From NCBI GenBank assembly GCA_049116495.1, contig JAGDYV010000001.1, positions 1-64,000 of the forward strand: 64,000 bases of DNA, given 5' to 3'. The notes under the pieces were generated by a model. The model saw only the letters and a program-made list of their open reading frames with translations, did no database searches and was not told the origin of the DNA. The stretch's first letter is position 1. The number at the start of each line of letters is the position of its first letter. Source of the DNA: CAJQQK01 sp049116495. Its GTDB lineage: Bacteria > Pseudomonadota > Alphaproteobacteria > Rhizobiales > Hyphomicrobiaceae. The translations under genes and the position numbers were made by a program. This document shows, piece by piece, positions 34,830-43,534 of this stretch.

Positions 34830-35549
34830 ATGAAGCGCACCCTAATCGGCGTTCTCACGCCTTCCTCCAACACAGTACTTGAGCCGATCACCTGTGAAAT
34901 TCTGGCTGGCCTTCACGACGTCTCGGCGCATTTCGCCCGCTTTCGAGTCACTGAAATATCAAGGGCCGCATCTGCCAATGCGCAGTTTGAAATCGAAAAG
35001 CAGTTGGCAGCTGCGGAACAGCTTGCTGATGCGAGGGTAGATGCAATTGTATGGAGCGGGACGGCTGCAAGTTGGCTTGGCTTCGAGCAAGACGAGCGCC
35101 TTTGCCAATCAATCCTGGATCGCACGGGCATCCCAGCTGGATCGTCGGTTCTCGCGATCAACGATTTGTTCCGAGCGGCGAACGTTCGTCGCTTTGGTTT
35201 AGTGACACCCTATACGCACGACATTCAGGCGGCGATAATCGCAAATTATTCTGCCGCGGGGCTGCAGTGTGTCGGCGAACGTCACCTTGGTGAATCGCGA
35301 AACTTCGAATTCTCGGAATTCACTGAGGGCACCATCGGCGATATGATCGAGGCAGTGGCCATGGAGCAGCCGGAGGCTATTGCGATTATGTGCACCAACA
35401 TGCGCGGCGCTCGTATCGCCCCACGCTATGAGGAGAAGCTGGGCATCCCGATATTCGATTCGACATCGTCGGCTGTCAGGGCCGGCCTGAAGGTCGCGGG
35501 AAAGGACACAAACCAAGTCAAAGGATGGGGACAGATGTTCGGAATTTGA
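34830..35549 (+). CDS. Maleate cis-trans isomerase / arylmalonate decarboxylase-like protein
   Basis: 239 aa of the AMDase branch of the Asp/Glu racemase superfamily. N-terminal TLIGVLTPSSNTVLEPIT and the middle segment VDAIVWSGTAASWLGFEQD are typical. The second cysteine is present in AIAIMCTNMRGA, while the first position has Gly-Thr instead of Cys, as in a known subgroup of this family. ATG 34830 is preferred to the upstream ATG 34773 because it gives the normal N-terminus. Last gene of the rightward ureide group, 102 bp behind the racemase-like gene. Confidence 0.82.
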   Translation: MKRTLIGVLTPSSNTVLEPITCEILAGLHDVSAHFARFRVTEISRAASANAQFEIEKQLAAAEQLADARVDAIVWSGTAASWLGFEQDERLCQSILDRTGIPAGSSVLAINDLFRAANVRRFGLVTPYTHDIQAAIIANYSAAGLQCVGERHLGESRNFEFSEFTEGTIGDMIEAVAMEQPEAIAIMCTNMRGARIAPRYEEKLGIPIFDSTSSAVRAGLKVAGKDTNQVKGWGQMFGI

Positions 35550-35644
35550 TCTGACGGTCCCATGCGCGGCCAAAAGGCCGTCACCGATCGCTGGTTTCTT
35601 GCTCGCAGCACGAGCCTCACTCTCAGCCCTGCAACGGATCACAA

Positions 35645-36256
35645 ATGACCCAAATTAAAACCATTGAGCAGCTCCGGAAATTATACCGCCCCGCTCAAGA
35701 ACGGGCGCTCGCAAAACAGCTAAGTCGACTGGAGCCGCACTCCCGACGATTCATCGAACTATCCCCGTTCGTTGCGATCTCTTCGTGCGGTGCTGATGGG
35801 AGAATGGACGTTTCACCCCGCGGAGAGAAGCCAGGCTTTGTTCACGTCTTGGACGATACAACAATCGCTATACCGGACCGACCTGGCAACAACCGGCTTG
35901 ATACATTGGAGAACCTAGTCAGCAATCCATCTGTTGGCCTGATATTCATGATTCCGGGCATCAACGAGGTCATGCGATTGAACGGAGTTGCAGAAATTCG
36001 CACAGACGAGTTTTTGCTGGAGCAGTTCAGGGTAAATGACCGGCTTCCGGCAACAGTAATCTCGGTTCAGGTAGAAGAAGTCTACATGCATTGTGCAAAG
36101 GCGATCACGCGATCACGGCTCTGGGACGCTGCAGCCCAAGTTGAACGTACAGTTATGCCGACCATGAGCGAGATCATTCGCGACCAGATTGGCTCAGATA
36201 TATCATTTGAGACACAGTCTGATATGGAACGTCGTCACGCAAAACAGCTCTACTGA
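35645..36256 (+). CDS. Pyridoxamine 5'-phosphate oxidase family FMN-binding protein (MSMEG_1061 type)
   Basis: Split-barrel flavin protein of 203 aa. The segments FVAISSCGADGRMDVSPRGEKPGFVHVLDD, then IAIPDRPGNNRLDTLENLVSNPSVGLIFMIPG, identify the MSMEG_1061 subfamily, named for a mycobacterial protein. Such proteins bind FMN, F420 or haem and reduce or sense small molecules. It lies 95 bp behind the AMDase-like gene, same strand. Confidence 0.85.
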   Translation: MTQIKTIEQLRKLYRPAQERALAKQLSRLEPHSRRFIELSPFVAISSCGADGRMDVSPRGEKPGFVHVLDDTTIAIPDRPGNNRLDTLENLVSNPSVGLIFMIPGINEVMRLNGVAEIRTDEFLLEQFRVNDRLPATVISVQVEEVYMHCAKAITRSRLWDAAAQVERTVMPTMSEIIRDQIGSDISFETQSDMERRHAKQLY

Positions 36257-36746
36257 TTGGCCGGCGAAATACTTCCCGACATGAACCAAATACCTTCAGC
36301 AGGTTGTTGTCGACGACGTTCTCACACAGCAGGGTAAGCCATCATAGGCTTGTTGAGATAACGTGAAAGGCTCCACTGTCGCGACCGGCGAGACGTCTCT
36401 TCGGTTTTGGTTCCGCGAACACTGGATAACGTCAAAAAAAGTTGTCGGTGCGATGCTGCGACAGGTCGCCAATGCCTGACAGGACCATTACGGAAGTGGG
36501 GCGATGTCGGCTAAATCCCGAGCATCATGGCACCTGCTCCGAAATCCAGTCGGATTTCTGGCGTGTCTCAAGAAATACGCTTTCAAATTCAAAATGAAAA
36601 CTGACACCGGCAATAGGGGAGGTTCAACGAAGCATTGGTTTCGTCATCAATTGCTTCCGGAGCTGCCTATTTTATGACGTTGACATACGCAGCCAAACGT
36701 ACGGTAACAGCTGGTGTCGACGCTTTTACTTCAGGATAGCAGTGTC
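36257..36746. other. Gene-free stretch
   Basis: About 490 bp without a supported gene. Nothing recognisable on either strand; probably the promoter region of the Fe-S gene plus decayed sequence. Confidence 0.35.
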
Positions 36747-38084
36747 ATGTCTCTCAACGATCGAACCCTGTTCGAGAAGGTTTTCAAGGCACGCATCGAT
36801 GAAACGGCCAGCGCGTGTACTGGCTGTGGCAAGTGCTTCGAGGTATGCCCGATCACAAAGCCAGCTGGACTTGAACATGCCAACCCTAAAGAGACTACCG
36901 TAGCTGTGCGAGACATCCTTCGTGGTAATATTGGCAACTCCGACGCAGAGCATTGGTCGCGCGCCTGCATATTGAGTGGTGATTGCATCAAAGCCTGCGA
37001 CTACGGTGTGAACCCGCGCCTTATGCTTGCAATGGCGCGAATGAGCCTGTCGGAGATCCAACTGGATGCGAGAGACCGGAGACGCGCGGGTGTCAAAGCC
37101 TTTGCAAAATTGGGCCAGGATCTTAAAATTTTAAGCCGCATTCAGCTGACCAACGAACAGCTTGGCAGACTTGGACAGGATGCGAGCAAAGGCGCCGGTC
37201 AGGCCGGAGATAACGCCCCGGATGTCGTCCTCTACACCGGTTGCAATGTTCTCAAGACCCCGCACATAGCACTTCTATCTCTTGATATTCTTGATGCACT
37301 AAACGTCAGATACCAAGTCCTTGGCGGAACATCTCATTGCTGCGGTGTTCTGCAATATCGCGCGGGCGACATCGAAGCGGCAAGCCGCATGGGCAGCAGC
37401 ACGATTGAAAGATTTGCCAAGACCGGTGCTGCCCAGGTGTTGTCCTGGTGCCCGTCCTGCCAAGTACAATTCTCTGAGATCAATCTGCCAAACTACGAGG
37501 CTGCGACAAGTAGTCAGCCGCTCGACATGACACCGTATATGCACTTCCTGTTGTCTAAGATTGAAGAATTGCGCGCATTGATGGTGCATCCCGTTCCAAT
37601 GGAGATCGCCCTCCATGCACACCGGGGCTTGGACGGCGTCGCCGACGCGGCCCGCGAACTACTGAGTGCTGTACCTGAACTTCAGCTCATCGATTTGAAG
37701 CAACCAGATGTCGGTCTAATGAGCAACGCTTTGCGGTCGCTCCCCGATTATCAAAAAGAACTACAGCAGGCCGAATTGACGGCAGCTCAAGATGCTGGCG
37801 TTGATGCAATCGCTGCCGTTTATCATGCTGATCATCGCGAATTGTGCGCGCATGAAAAAGACTGGCCCTTTCAAGTTGTCAACATTCTTGAAGTCCTGGC
37901 AGCAAGTATGGGCCTGCATCAAGTCGACCGCTACAAGCGCATGAAGATTACCCAGGATAGCGCCGTTATACTGCAGGATTGTTCGGACTTCCTGATTGAG
38001 CATAGCATTGATCCAAATGCCGCACGTCCTGTTATAGAAGCGTCGTTGCTTGCAGATCAGCCATTGCCACTGAAGCCTATTTAG
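36747..38084 (+). CDS. (Fe-S)-binding protein, fused HdrC/HdrB-like (CCG domains)
   Basis: 445 aa. An N-terminal ferredoxin-like part has CTGCGKCFEVCP (about residues 25-36) and a second, unusually spaced cluster site CILSGDCIKACDYG. It is followed by two CCG-domain segments, TGCNVLKTP...SHCCGV and SWCPSC, as in HdrB, GlpC and GlcF. Such proteins pass electrons from a flavin dehydrogenase to quinone or a disulfide. No partner dehydrogenase is next to it. In the C-terminal half the usual repeat of the CCG motif is degenerate (LHAHRGLDG where Cys would be expected). Start ATG 36747 has AGGATAGC upstream; GTG 36714 is an alternative. Confidence 0.8.
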   Translation: MSLNDRTLFEKVFKARIDETASACTGCGKCFEVCPITKPAGLEHANPKETTVAVRDILRGNIGNSDAEHWSRACILSGDCIKACDYGVNPRLMLAMARMSLSEIQLDARDRRRAGVKAFAKLGQDLKILSRIQLTNEQLGRLGQDASKGAGQAGDNAPDVVLYTGCNVLKTPHIALLSLDILDALNVRYQVLGGTSHCCGVLQYRAGDIEAASRMGSSTIERFAKTGAAQVLSWCPSCQVQFSEINLPNYEAATSSQPLDMTPYMHFLLSKIEELRALMVHPVPMEIALHAHRGLDGVADAARELLSAVPELQLIDLKQPDVGLMSNALRSLPDYQKELQQAELTAAQDAGVDAIAAVYHADHRELCAHEKDWPFQVVNILEVLAASMGLHQVDRYKRMKITQDSAVILQDCSDFLIEHSIDPNAARPVIEASLLADQPLPLKPI

Positions 38085-38250
38085 AACTGCTATCGGCGCA
38101 TCACAAAGCGTAGCCACAAACTGGCATTGCTAAAGTATTAGGCGAACCGCCAATAATTGAACCAAGAATCTCCTCACGTCTTGTGCCTAAGGTGTCCCAT
38201 CAGAAGCGGTGAAGCATCGTGCTTGACTGGAATGATGGGAGTGACTGATC

Positions 38251-39216
38251 GTGAAGCATCTCTTTGGACTGGCCGTAACTGCTAGTTGTCTTTCGATTGT
38301 TCTTGACGCCTCTTCAACAGCGCATGCTTACCCCGAGAAGCCCGTTAAACTTGTGGTTGGATTTGGACCTGGCGGACCGTCCGGCATCGCAGCTCGCTTC
38401 ATGCAAAAGCGCTTCAAGGCAGTTACCGGGCAGGACTTGATCATCATCAACAAGCCAGGGGCTGGCGGCGCGAAGGCTTGGTCTCAGATCAAGCAAGACC
38501 CAACCGATGGGTATCACCTGACGCTGCTGAACTTCCCGCATACCGTGTTGCAGCCGATCGCGCGGGGCAAGAATGCTGGCTATAGTTACGATGATATTCA
38601 GCCGGTGCTCTATTACACCTCAGTGCCGCAAGTCATTGCGGTTCGCAAAGAGAGCCCGATCAAATCGTTCGAAGAACTTCTCAAAGCCATCAAGGCCAAA
38701 CCTGGAAACATCACGTTTGCTGGCACCGGTATCGGTGGGTCAAACCATTCAGCATTCTACAAATTCGAGAAAGCTACCGGGGCTGATGCGACTTATGTGC
38801 CGTTCAAAGATACGTCTTCGACGATTGCTGGTCTGAAAAGTGGAGCCGTCGACGCGGCCTGGACGTTTACCACGCAAGGCGTGAAAGACGGAGAGTCGAT
38901 TCGCATGCTGGCGATTGCATCAGAGGAACGCATGAAGCTTTTTCCCGACGTTCCGACGATGAAAGAACTCGGTTATCCCATGGTCGACATGGCTTGGTGG
39001 AGTATTGGCGTGCCGCCTGGCACCTCAAAGGAGCTGCGTGAGAAGGTTGCTGCAGCATTCAAGAAAATCGTCAGCGATGAGACCGTTGCCGCTGACATGA
39101 GCAAGGGCGGCTATGTGCCAATGCTGATCGCTTTCCCGGCCAGTGATGAGTTCAGAACGAAACTATCTGACGACTATACTGTGGTCGGCAAAGCGCTGGC
39201 AAAGACCAAGAAGTAG
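38251..39216 (+). CDS. tctC: Tripartite tricarboxylate transporter receptor (TctC/Bug family)
   Basis: Periplasmic binding protein of 321 aa with a signal peptide (residues 1-27, cleavage near AHAYPEK). Bug-family motifs follow: YPEKPVKLVVGFGPGGPSGIAARFM and VPFKDTSSTIAGLKSGAVDAAW. It captures carboxylated solutes for the TctAB membrane pair encoded directly behind it. The start is GTG 38251 with GGGAG about 10 bases upstream. Confidence 0.92.
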   Translation: MKHLFGLAVTASCLSIVLDASSTAHAYPEKPVKLVVGFGPGGPSGIAARFMQKRFKAVTGQDLIIINKPGAGGAKAWSQIKQDPTDGYHLTLLNFPHTVLQPIARGKNAGYSYDDIQPVLYYTSVPQVIAVRKESPIKSFEELLKAIKAKPGNITFAGTGIGGSNHSAFYKFEKATGADATYVPFKDTSSTIAGLKSGAVDAAWTFTTQGVKDGESIRMLAIASEERMKLFPDVPTMKELGYPMVDMAWWSIGVPPGTSKELREKVAAAFKKIVSDETVAADMSKGGYVPMLIAFPASDEFRTKLSDDYTVVGKALAKTKK

Positions 39217-39293
39217 GTGCACCTGCTCACGGGGGTATTGACGCAGCTCGACATCGGTCTGGCTGCGTCACTTCCATTTGAAAGCCGGCATCT

Positions 39294-40811
39294 ATGGAAT
39301 TTCTGACGCACGCAGCCGACGCCTTTACTCTCGTCAACGTTATCGTCGCCGTGGCCGGATTGCTGGCAGGTATCTTTCTCGGCGCGCTTCCCGGACTAAG
39401 CTCCACGTTTGCATGCGCAGTCATGCTGCCGGTTACATTTTCTATGGCACCGGTCACAGCGTTGATCTTTCTTGGCACCATTTACATGGGATCCACCTAC
39501 GGCGGCTCGTTTGCGGCGATCCTGGTCAACACACCTGGAACGCCTCAGTCCATCTCGACGACATTTGATGGCTTTCCCATGGCACAGCGAGGTGACGGTG
39601 GACTTGCGCTCTCCATCGCATGCGTCTCGTCGGTCATCGGCGGACTGATTGGTATTGCAGCCTTTCTTTGGCTGGCCCCACCTCTGGCCAGAATTGCCCT
39701 GCTGTTCGGTCCAGCCGAGTATTTCTGGTTGGCATTGTTCGGCCTCACAATCATTGCCTCATTGAGCGAGGGCAATTTAATTAAGGGCATGATTAGTGGC
39801 TTTCTGGGCCTGCTGTTGTCGCAAATTGGCATTTCAGTTGTGAGCGGCGACGCGCGTTTCACATACGAATCAACCGCGCTTGTGGGCGGCATTTCGATAA
39901 TCCCAGCCACCATTGGTCTGCTCTGCTTGCCGGTTGTTATCGATTTAATTTCTGACGCAGGTCATCACTTGAAAGCCCCTCTGAACGGCCAAAGTAGCCG
40001 TGTGCGCGAGGCTGTCCGTGCTGTTGCGAAACAAAAGGTCAATCTTACGCGCAGCTCAATCCTTGGCACGATCATCGGTATCATCCCAGCAGCCGGTGGC
40101 GCCGTCGCAAGCCTCGTCGCCTATGCAGAAGCGTCGCGCGCTTCGTTGCCCAACGAGAGCTATGGGAAAGGCGAACCAGGTGGGGTCGTGGCATCGGAGT
40201 CGGCAAACAATGCAACGGTTGGCAGCGGCCTCATTCCGACCTTTGTCCTTGGCATCCCCGGGACTCCACCCGACGCCGTGATCCTTGGTGCCATGCTTGT
40301 GCACGGCGTTCAGATCGGTCCGAAACTTTTCACGGAACATGGCGATGTCGTTTATACATTTGTTGCCGGAATGCTGTTCGCCACTTTGCTCATGCTGCCG
40401 GTTGGCTTGTTTCTCGGGCGCTACATCTACAAGCTCGTGATCTTTACGCCGAAAACGTTTCTCGTGCCGACGGTCGCGATGATGACGCTGATTGGAGCGT
40501 TTGCGATCCAGAATAACTATCACGATGTCGTCTTGATGCTTGGTCTTGGCATCTCTGCCTGGGTTTTGGGCCGATTTGGATTTCCCCCAGCCCCGATAGT
40601 TCTCGGTTTGTTGTTAGGTCCGATCGCGGAACAAGGCTTTGCTCAGTCGGTGATGATTGGAGAAGCGAAAGGGGATGTATTCGGCATGTTCTTCGGAAAC
40701 GCGCTTTCGCTCTTCTTGATTTCTGCAATCATCGCCGCGATCGTGTTGCCGTCGACAATCAAGCATCGTTCCGCTGCACGTTACAGGATTCAAAGTCATG
40801 CTTCCGAGTGA
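39294..40811 (+). CDS. tctA: Tripartite tricarboxylate transporter large permease (TctA)
   Basis: 505 aa with about twelve hydrophobic segments. Two family motifs are present: FLGALPGLSSTFACAVMLPVTF (about 28-50) and its internal repeat GIIPAAGGAVASLVAYAEA (about 262-280), plus VLGIPGTPPDAVILGAML. It is the ion-coupled transport subunit. The small subunit gene overlaps its end by 14 bases. Confidence 0.93.
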   Translation: MEFLTHAADAFTLVNVIVAVAGLLAGIFLGALPGLSSTFACAVMLPVTFSMAPVTALIFLGTIYMGSTYGGSFAAILVNTPGTPQSISTTFDGFPMAQRGDGGLALSIACVSSVIGGLIGIAAFLWLAPPLARIALLFGPAEYFWLALFGLTIIASLSEGNLIKGMISGFLGLLLSQIGISVVSGDARFTYESTALVGGISIIPATIGLLCLPVVIDLISDAGHHLKAPLNGQSSRVREAVRAVAKQKVNLTRSSILGTIIGIIPAAGGAVASLVAYAEASRASLPNESYGKGEPGGVVASESANNATVGSGLIPTFVLGIPGTPPDAVILGAMLVHGVQIGPKLFTEHGDVVYTFVAGMLFATLLMLPVGLFLGRYIYKLVIFTPKTFLVPTVAMMTLIGAFAIQNNYHDVVLMLGLGISAWVLGRFGFPPAPIVLGLLLGPIAEQGFAQSVMIGEAKGDVFGMFFGNALSLFLISAIIAAIVLPSTIKHRSAARYRIQSHASE

Positions 40812-41295
40812 CCCATCTCAGCACGTTGGACAGCAGCCGTCGTCGGGCGATTGGTCCAACACAATCGCTGGTGCATTCTTCGCCTGCCTTGGCGCCTATG
40901 TTCTGCAGGAGGCGCAAAACTTTGAAGACGTCGGCGCGACGATGCCAATTTTTGTTGGTATTGGACTCATCGTATTGTCTGCCATTCTCATTCTTGCGAA
41001 CTATTTCCGGTCAGGGCTGATTGCAAAGGTTGAACCGAGCCAAGGCTCCATGAGGCAACGTGCAATCTTAATTGTGCTGGTATCCGTGTGGGTGCTTGTC
41101 CTGCCTTATGCGGGATTTCTTCTCTCTTCGATCATCGCGTTTGGATTGATCGCCGCGTCTGTGCCCAAGGCGGAACGCTGGACGCCCGTCAGCATTGCCG
41201 GACATGCGATTGGGTGCATCTCTGTTACGATGGCCTTTTGGTATGTCCTGACAGTTTTCTTAAACGTACCACTGCCAGCTGCCCGCTTCTGGTAG
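40798..41295 (+). CDS. tctB: Tripartite tricarboxylate transporter small permease (TctB)
   Basis: 165 aa, four hydrophobic segments (about 22-40, 50-68, 88-118, 130-150), as in TctB. The order tctC-tctA-tctB differs from the original tctCBA operon but is frequent in environmental bacteria. It overlaps tctA by 14 bases and lies 36 bp ahead of the ridA-like gene. Confidence 0.87.
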   Translation: MLPSDPSQHVGQQPSSGDWSNTIAGAFFACLGAYVLQEAQNFEDVGATMPIFVGIGLIVLSAILILANYFRSGLIAKVEPSQGSMRQRAILIVLVSVWVLVLPYAGFLLSSIIAFGLIAASVPKAERWTPVSIAGHAIGCISVTMAFWYVLTVFLNVPLPAARFW

Positions 41296-41331
41296 CTGAC
41301 CGATAAACGCCTGATAGGAAATCGCCCAAAG

Positions 41332-41721
41332 ATGCTCGAAATTTTACACCACTTAGTAGATGGGGGCCCCAAGACCGTCGGCCCCTTCAACCATGCAGTC
41401 ACCGCGGGTGACTACCACTTCATTACCGGACAGATGCCGACCATGCCGGATGATCCGACAAAGGTCGTCGAAGGCGGTATCGAAGAACAAACGCGCCGCG
41501 TGATGGACAATCTTGGGCTCGTGCTCGGTGGCCTGGATAGTAGTTTTGATCGGATCGTTTTTGCACGTGTTTACCTTGTCAACTTTCAAGATTTTCACCG
41601 AATGAACGCGATCTACACGCCTTACTTCAAAGAGGGCAAGCTTCCAGGGCGCACATGCATCGGCGTGACTGGGCTGGCTGTCGGCGCGCTGGTTGAAGTC
41701 GACTTGATTGCAGCGCGGTAG
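41332..41721 (+). CDS. RidA (YjgF/UK114) family protein
   Basis: 129-aa trimer-forming protein. The arginine of active RidA enzymes, which binds the substrate carboxylate, is present in LPGRTCIGVTGLAVGALVEVDLIAA. Such enzymes hydrolyse reactive enamines and imines to keto acids and ammonia. Its place directly ahead of the nitrile hydratase-like genes suggests it removes a reactive intermediate of that pathway or of the following aminotransferase. Confidence 0.88.
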   Translation: MLEILHHLVDGGPKTVGPFNHAVTAGDYHFITGQMPTMPDDPTKVVEGGIEEQTRRVMDNLGLVLGGLDSSFDRIVFARVYLVNFQDFHRMNAIYTPYFKEGKLPGRTCIGVTGLAVGALVEVDLIAAR

Positions 41722-41773
41722 TTTAGGCTGCTGGCGCGAACGATTTGGAACAGCAAGGAGAGGTGCTGGGAGC

Positions 41774-42088
41774 ATGCGTGGATATCATGACGTCGGTGGC
41801 AAAACGGCTGGGCCGATTCCAATGGAGGAATTACCATGGATGCATTGGGAGAAGCAGACGGAAGCGCTGCGCAATCTGCTTGGTGATGGCACACGACGCA
41901 TGGTTTCGCTGGATGAACTGCGGCGAGGCTTCGAAAGTTTCGGTGCCGATAAGTATGCCAAGCACTCATTCTACAGGCGCCGCCTTGAAGCCATGATCGA
42001 CGTATTGATCGAAAAGAGAGTCATCACGCGGAAAGAGCTTGACGCAGCCATTGCCAACAAGCGACTGGTTTGGACCGAGGTTAAGTGA
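41774..42088 (+). CDS. Nitrile hydratase / thiocyanate hydrolase subunit matching the N-terminal half of NHase beta
   Basis: 104 aa. It begins MRGYHDVGGKTAGPIP, the counterpart of the invariant NHase beta start (M-x-G-x-H-D-x-G-G), followed by the helical domain (LPWMHWEKQTEALRNLL). The C-terminal barrel half of a normal beta subunit is absent and is encoded separately by the next gene, overlapping by four bases. This split is the arrangement known from thiocyanate hydrolase (scnB, scnA, scnC) and toyocamycin nitrile hydratase. The frame is open upstream to 41708, but the family start selects ATG 41774. Confidence 0.83.
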   Translation: MRGYHDVGGKTAGPIPMEELPWMHWEKQTEALRNLLGDGTRRMVSLDELRRGFESFGADKYAKHSFYRRRLEAMIDVLIEKRVITRKELDAAIANKRLVWTEVK

Positions 42089-42417
42089 GCACGGCCCCGC
42101 ATGATGGAAAGCGCGTACGCTTCAACATCGGTGATGTTGTGAAGGTCAAGGACCTTAACAAGTCAGGCCACGTCCGCGTTCCATACTATGTGCGCAACAA
42201 GCAGGGGCGTGTCGTCCAATTCTGCGGTCTCTTTCTGAACCCGGAAGACCTTGCCATCGGGAACACCGCAGGTCCCGCCATTGAATTGTATCGGATTGCG
42301 TTCAATCAAGCAGACCTTTGGCCGGAAGATGTTCTCAACGCAGGTGATCAACTCGTCCTCGAAGTCTACACTCATTGGTTGGAAGAGGTTTTCGACACCG
42401 CTTCGATCTCACCATGA
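42085..42417 (+). CDS. Nitrile hydratase / thiocyanate hydrolase subunit matching the C-terminal half of NHase beta
   Basis: 110 aa. SH3-like barrel of the NHase beta family: VRFNIGDVVKVKDLNKSGHVRVPYYVRNKQGRVVQF, then LYRIAFNQADLWPEDVL. Start GTG 42085 overlaps the previous stop (GTGA). It pairs with the N-terminal-half protein and the catalytic alpha-like subunit that follows 15 bp downstream. Confidence 0.85.
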   Translation: MSTAPHDGKRVRFNIGDVVKVKDLNKSGHVRVPYYVRNKQGRVVQFCGLFLNPEDLAIGNTAGPAIELYRIAFNQADLWPEDVLNAGDQLVLEVYTHWLEEVFDTASISP

Positions 42418-42432
42418 ATAGGGACTGAATAC

Positions 42433-43056
42433 ATGCCGCATGATCACTCAAATGTAGCAGAGCATGATGCGCTTGTTGTCGAAGACGATGCCGGCAATAT
42501 GGAGGGGCAAATTACTGTTGATGCCTTACAGGAGCTTTTAGTATCGAAAGGTTTGCTGACGCATCCGGAAGTCACCCAGCAGATCGCCAGGTTGGAAGCG
42601 CCAGGAACACATTTGGGTGCACGCATCATTGCCAAAGCCTGGACCGATAACAACTTCAAGCACAGCCTTTTTGAAAACGCCAAGAACGCCGTCGTCGACA
42701 TGGGCATTGCGGTCGGCGAAGCCCAGCTTATCGTTGTCGAAAATACAGAAACGACACACAATCTCATCACTTGCACGCTTTGTTCCTGCTATCCCCGATC
42801 CATCTTGGGACAACCACCGTCCTGGTACATATCCAAAGCGTATCGCGCACGCGCAGTGCGAGAGCCGCGAGCGGTGTTGGCAGAATTCGGATTGAACCTA
42901 AGTGATGATATTGATCTCATCGTCCACGATAGTAACGCCGACATGCGCTATCTCGTGTTACCGCAACCGCCCGAAGGTCATGCCTCGATGACCACCGAAG
43001 ATCTCGAAAGCTGCATCACACGCGATCATATGATCGGAGTGGCGCGGGATTGTTAG
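42433..43056 (+). CDS. Nitrile hydratase alpha / thiocyanate hydrolase gamma-type catalytic subunit (cobalt type)
   Basis: 207 aa. The metal-binding claw CTLCSC is intact at residues 114-119; Thr at the second place is the cobalt-type signature, Ser being iron-type. The two claw cysteines (117 and 119) are normally oxidised to sulfinic and sulfenic acids. The surrounding VVENTETTHN and CYPRSILGQPPSWYISKAYRARAV match the family; the final MIGVA ending is also typical. The enzyme hydrates a nitrile to an amide or thiocyanate to carbonyl sulfide. No activator/chaperone gene for cobalt insertion is seen nearby. Confidence 0.9.
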   Translation: MPHDHSNVAEHDALVVEDDAGNMEGQITVDALQELLVSKGLLTHPEVTQQIARLEAPGTHLGARIIAKAWTDNNFKHSLFENAKNAVVDMGIAVGEAQLIVVENTETTHNLITCTLCSCYPRSILGQPPSWYISKAYRARAVREPRAVLAEFGLNLSDDIDLIVHDSNADMRYLVLPQPPEGHASMTTEDLESCITRDHMIGVARDC

Positions 43057-43534
43057 ACACCGCTCAGTCAGCGATGTTTTTTCTCCGGTGATAAGGACGT
43101 GATGTCGGCTATGTGGACATAGCTCCATTGGCGCTGGGCTGACATTCAGTTCACAGGTGCTCCCAGTGTCACGCAACGGCTAACGTTACACAATCATCTG
43201 AGATGCTACCTTTGCGCATCGGATATGAGCTGAGGCGGGAGTCCGCTATCGAGGGCCTTGCTGCCGTCCAATGCTCAGGGGTGAGATTAAACAAAATGAC
43301 CCTCAGCGGCTGTCGCGGAAATTTCAATCTCGCATCGCACCATCGATTCGCCCTCCTAAAAGCGGACCTGAGCTAATCCATGATTCCCGAGAGTTGTGGC
43401 CGATGGCGGTACTAACCGCAGCAATTTTTGCTGTCGGCTAACTGATTTCAGTAGATTCGCCTCTTTGGCAGCAAACAACAGCAATTCCTCCTGTCGGATT
43501 TGCGCAATCTTCAGTGCAGTCAATGGAGGTCATC
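43057..43534. other. Gene-free stretch with a partial repeat (43104-43178)
   Basis: About 480 bp without a gene. The block 43104-43178 resembles 24212-24282 (shared TGTGGACAT, then CAGTTCAC and GGTGCT at the same spacing, same orientation). The rest probably holds the promoter of the aminotransferase operon; its ribosome site AATGGAGG is at 43522-43529. Confidence 0.4.
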
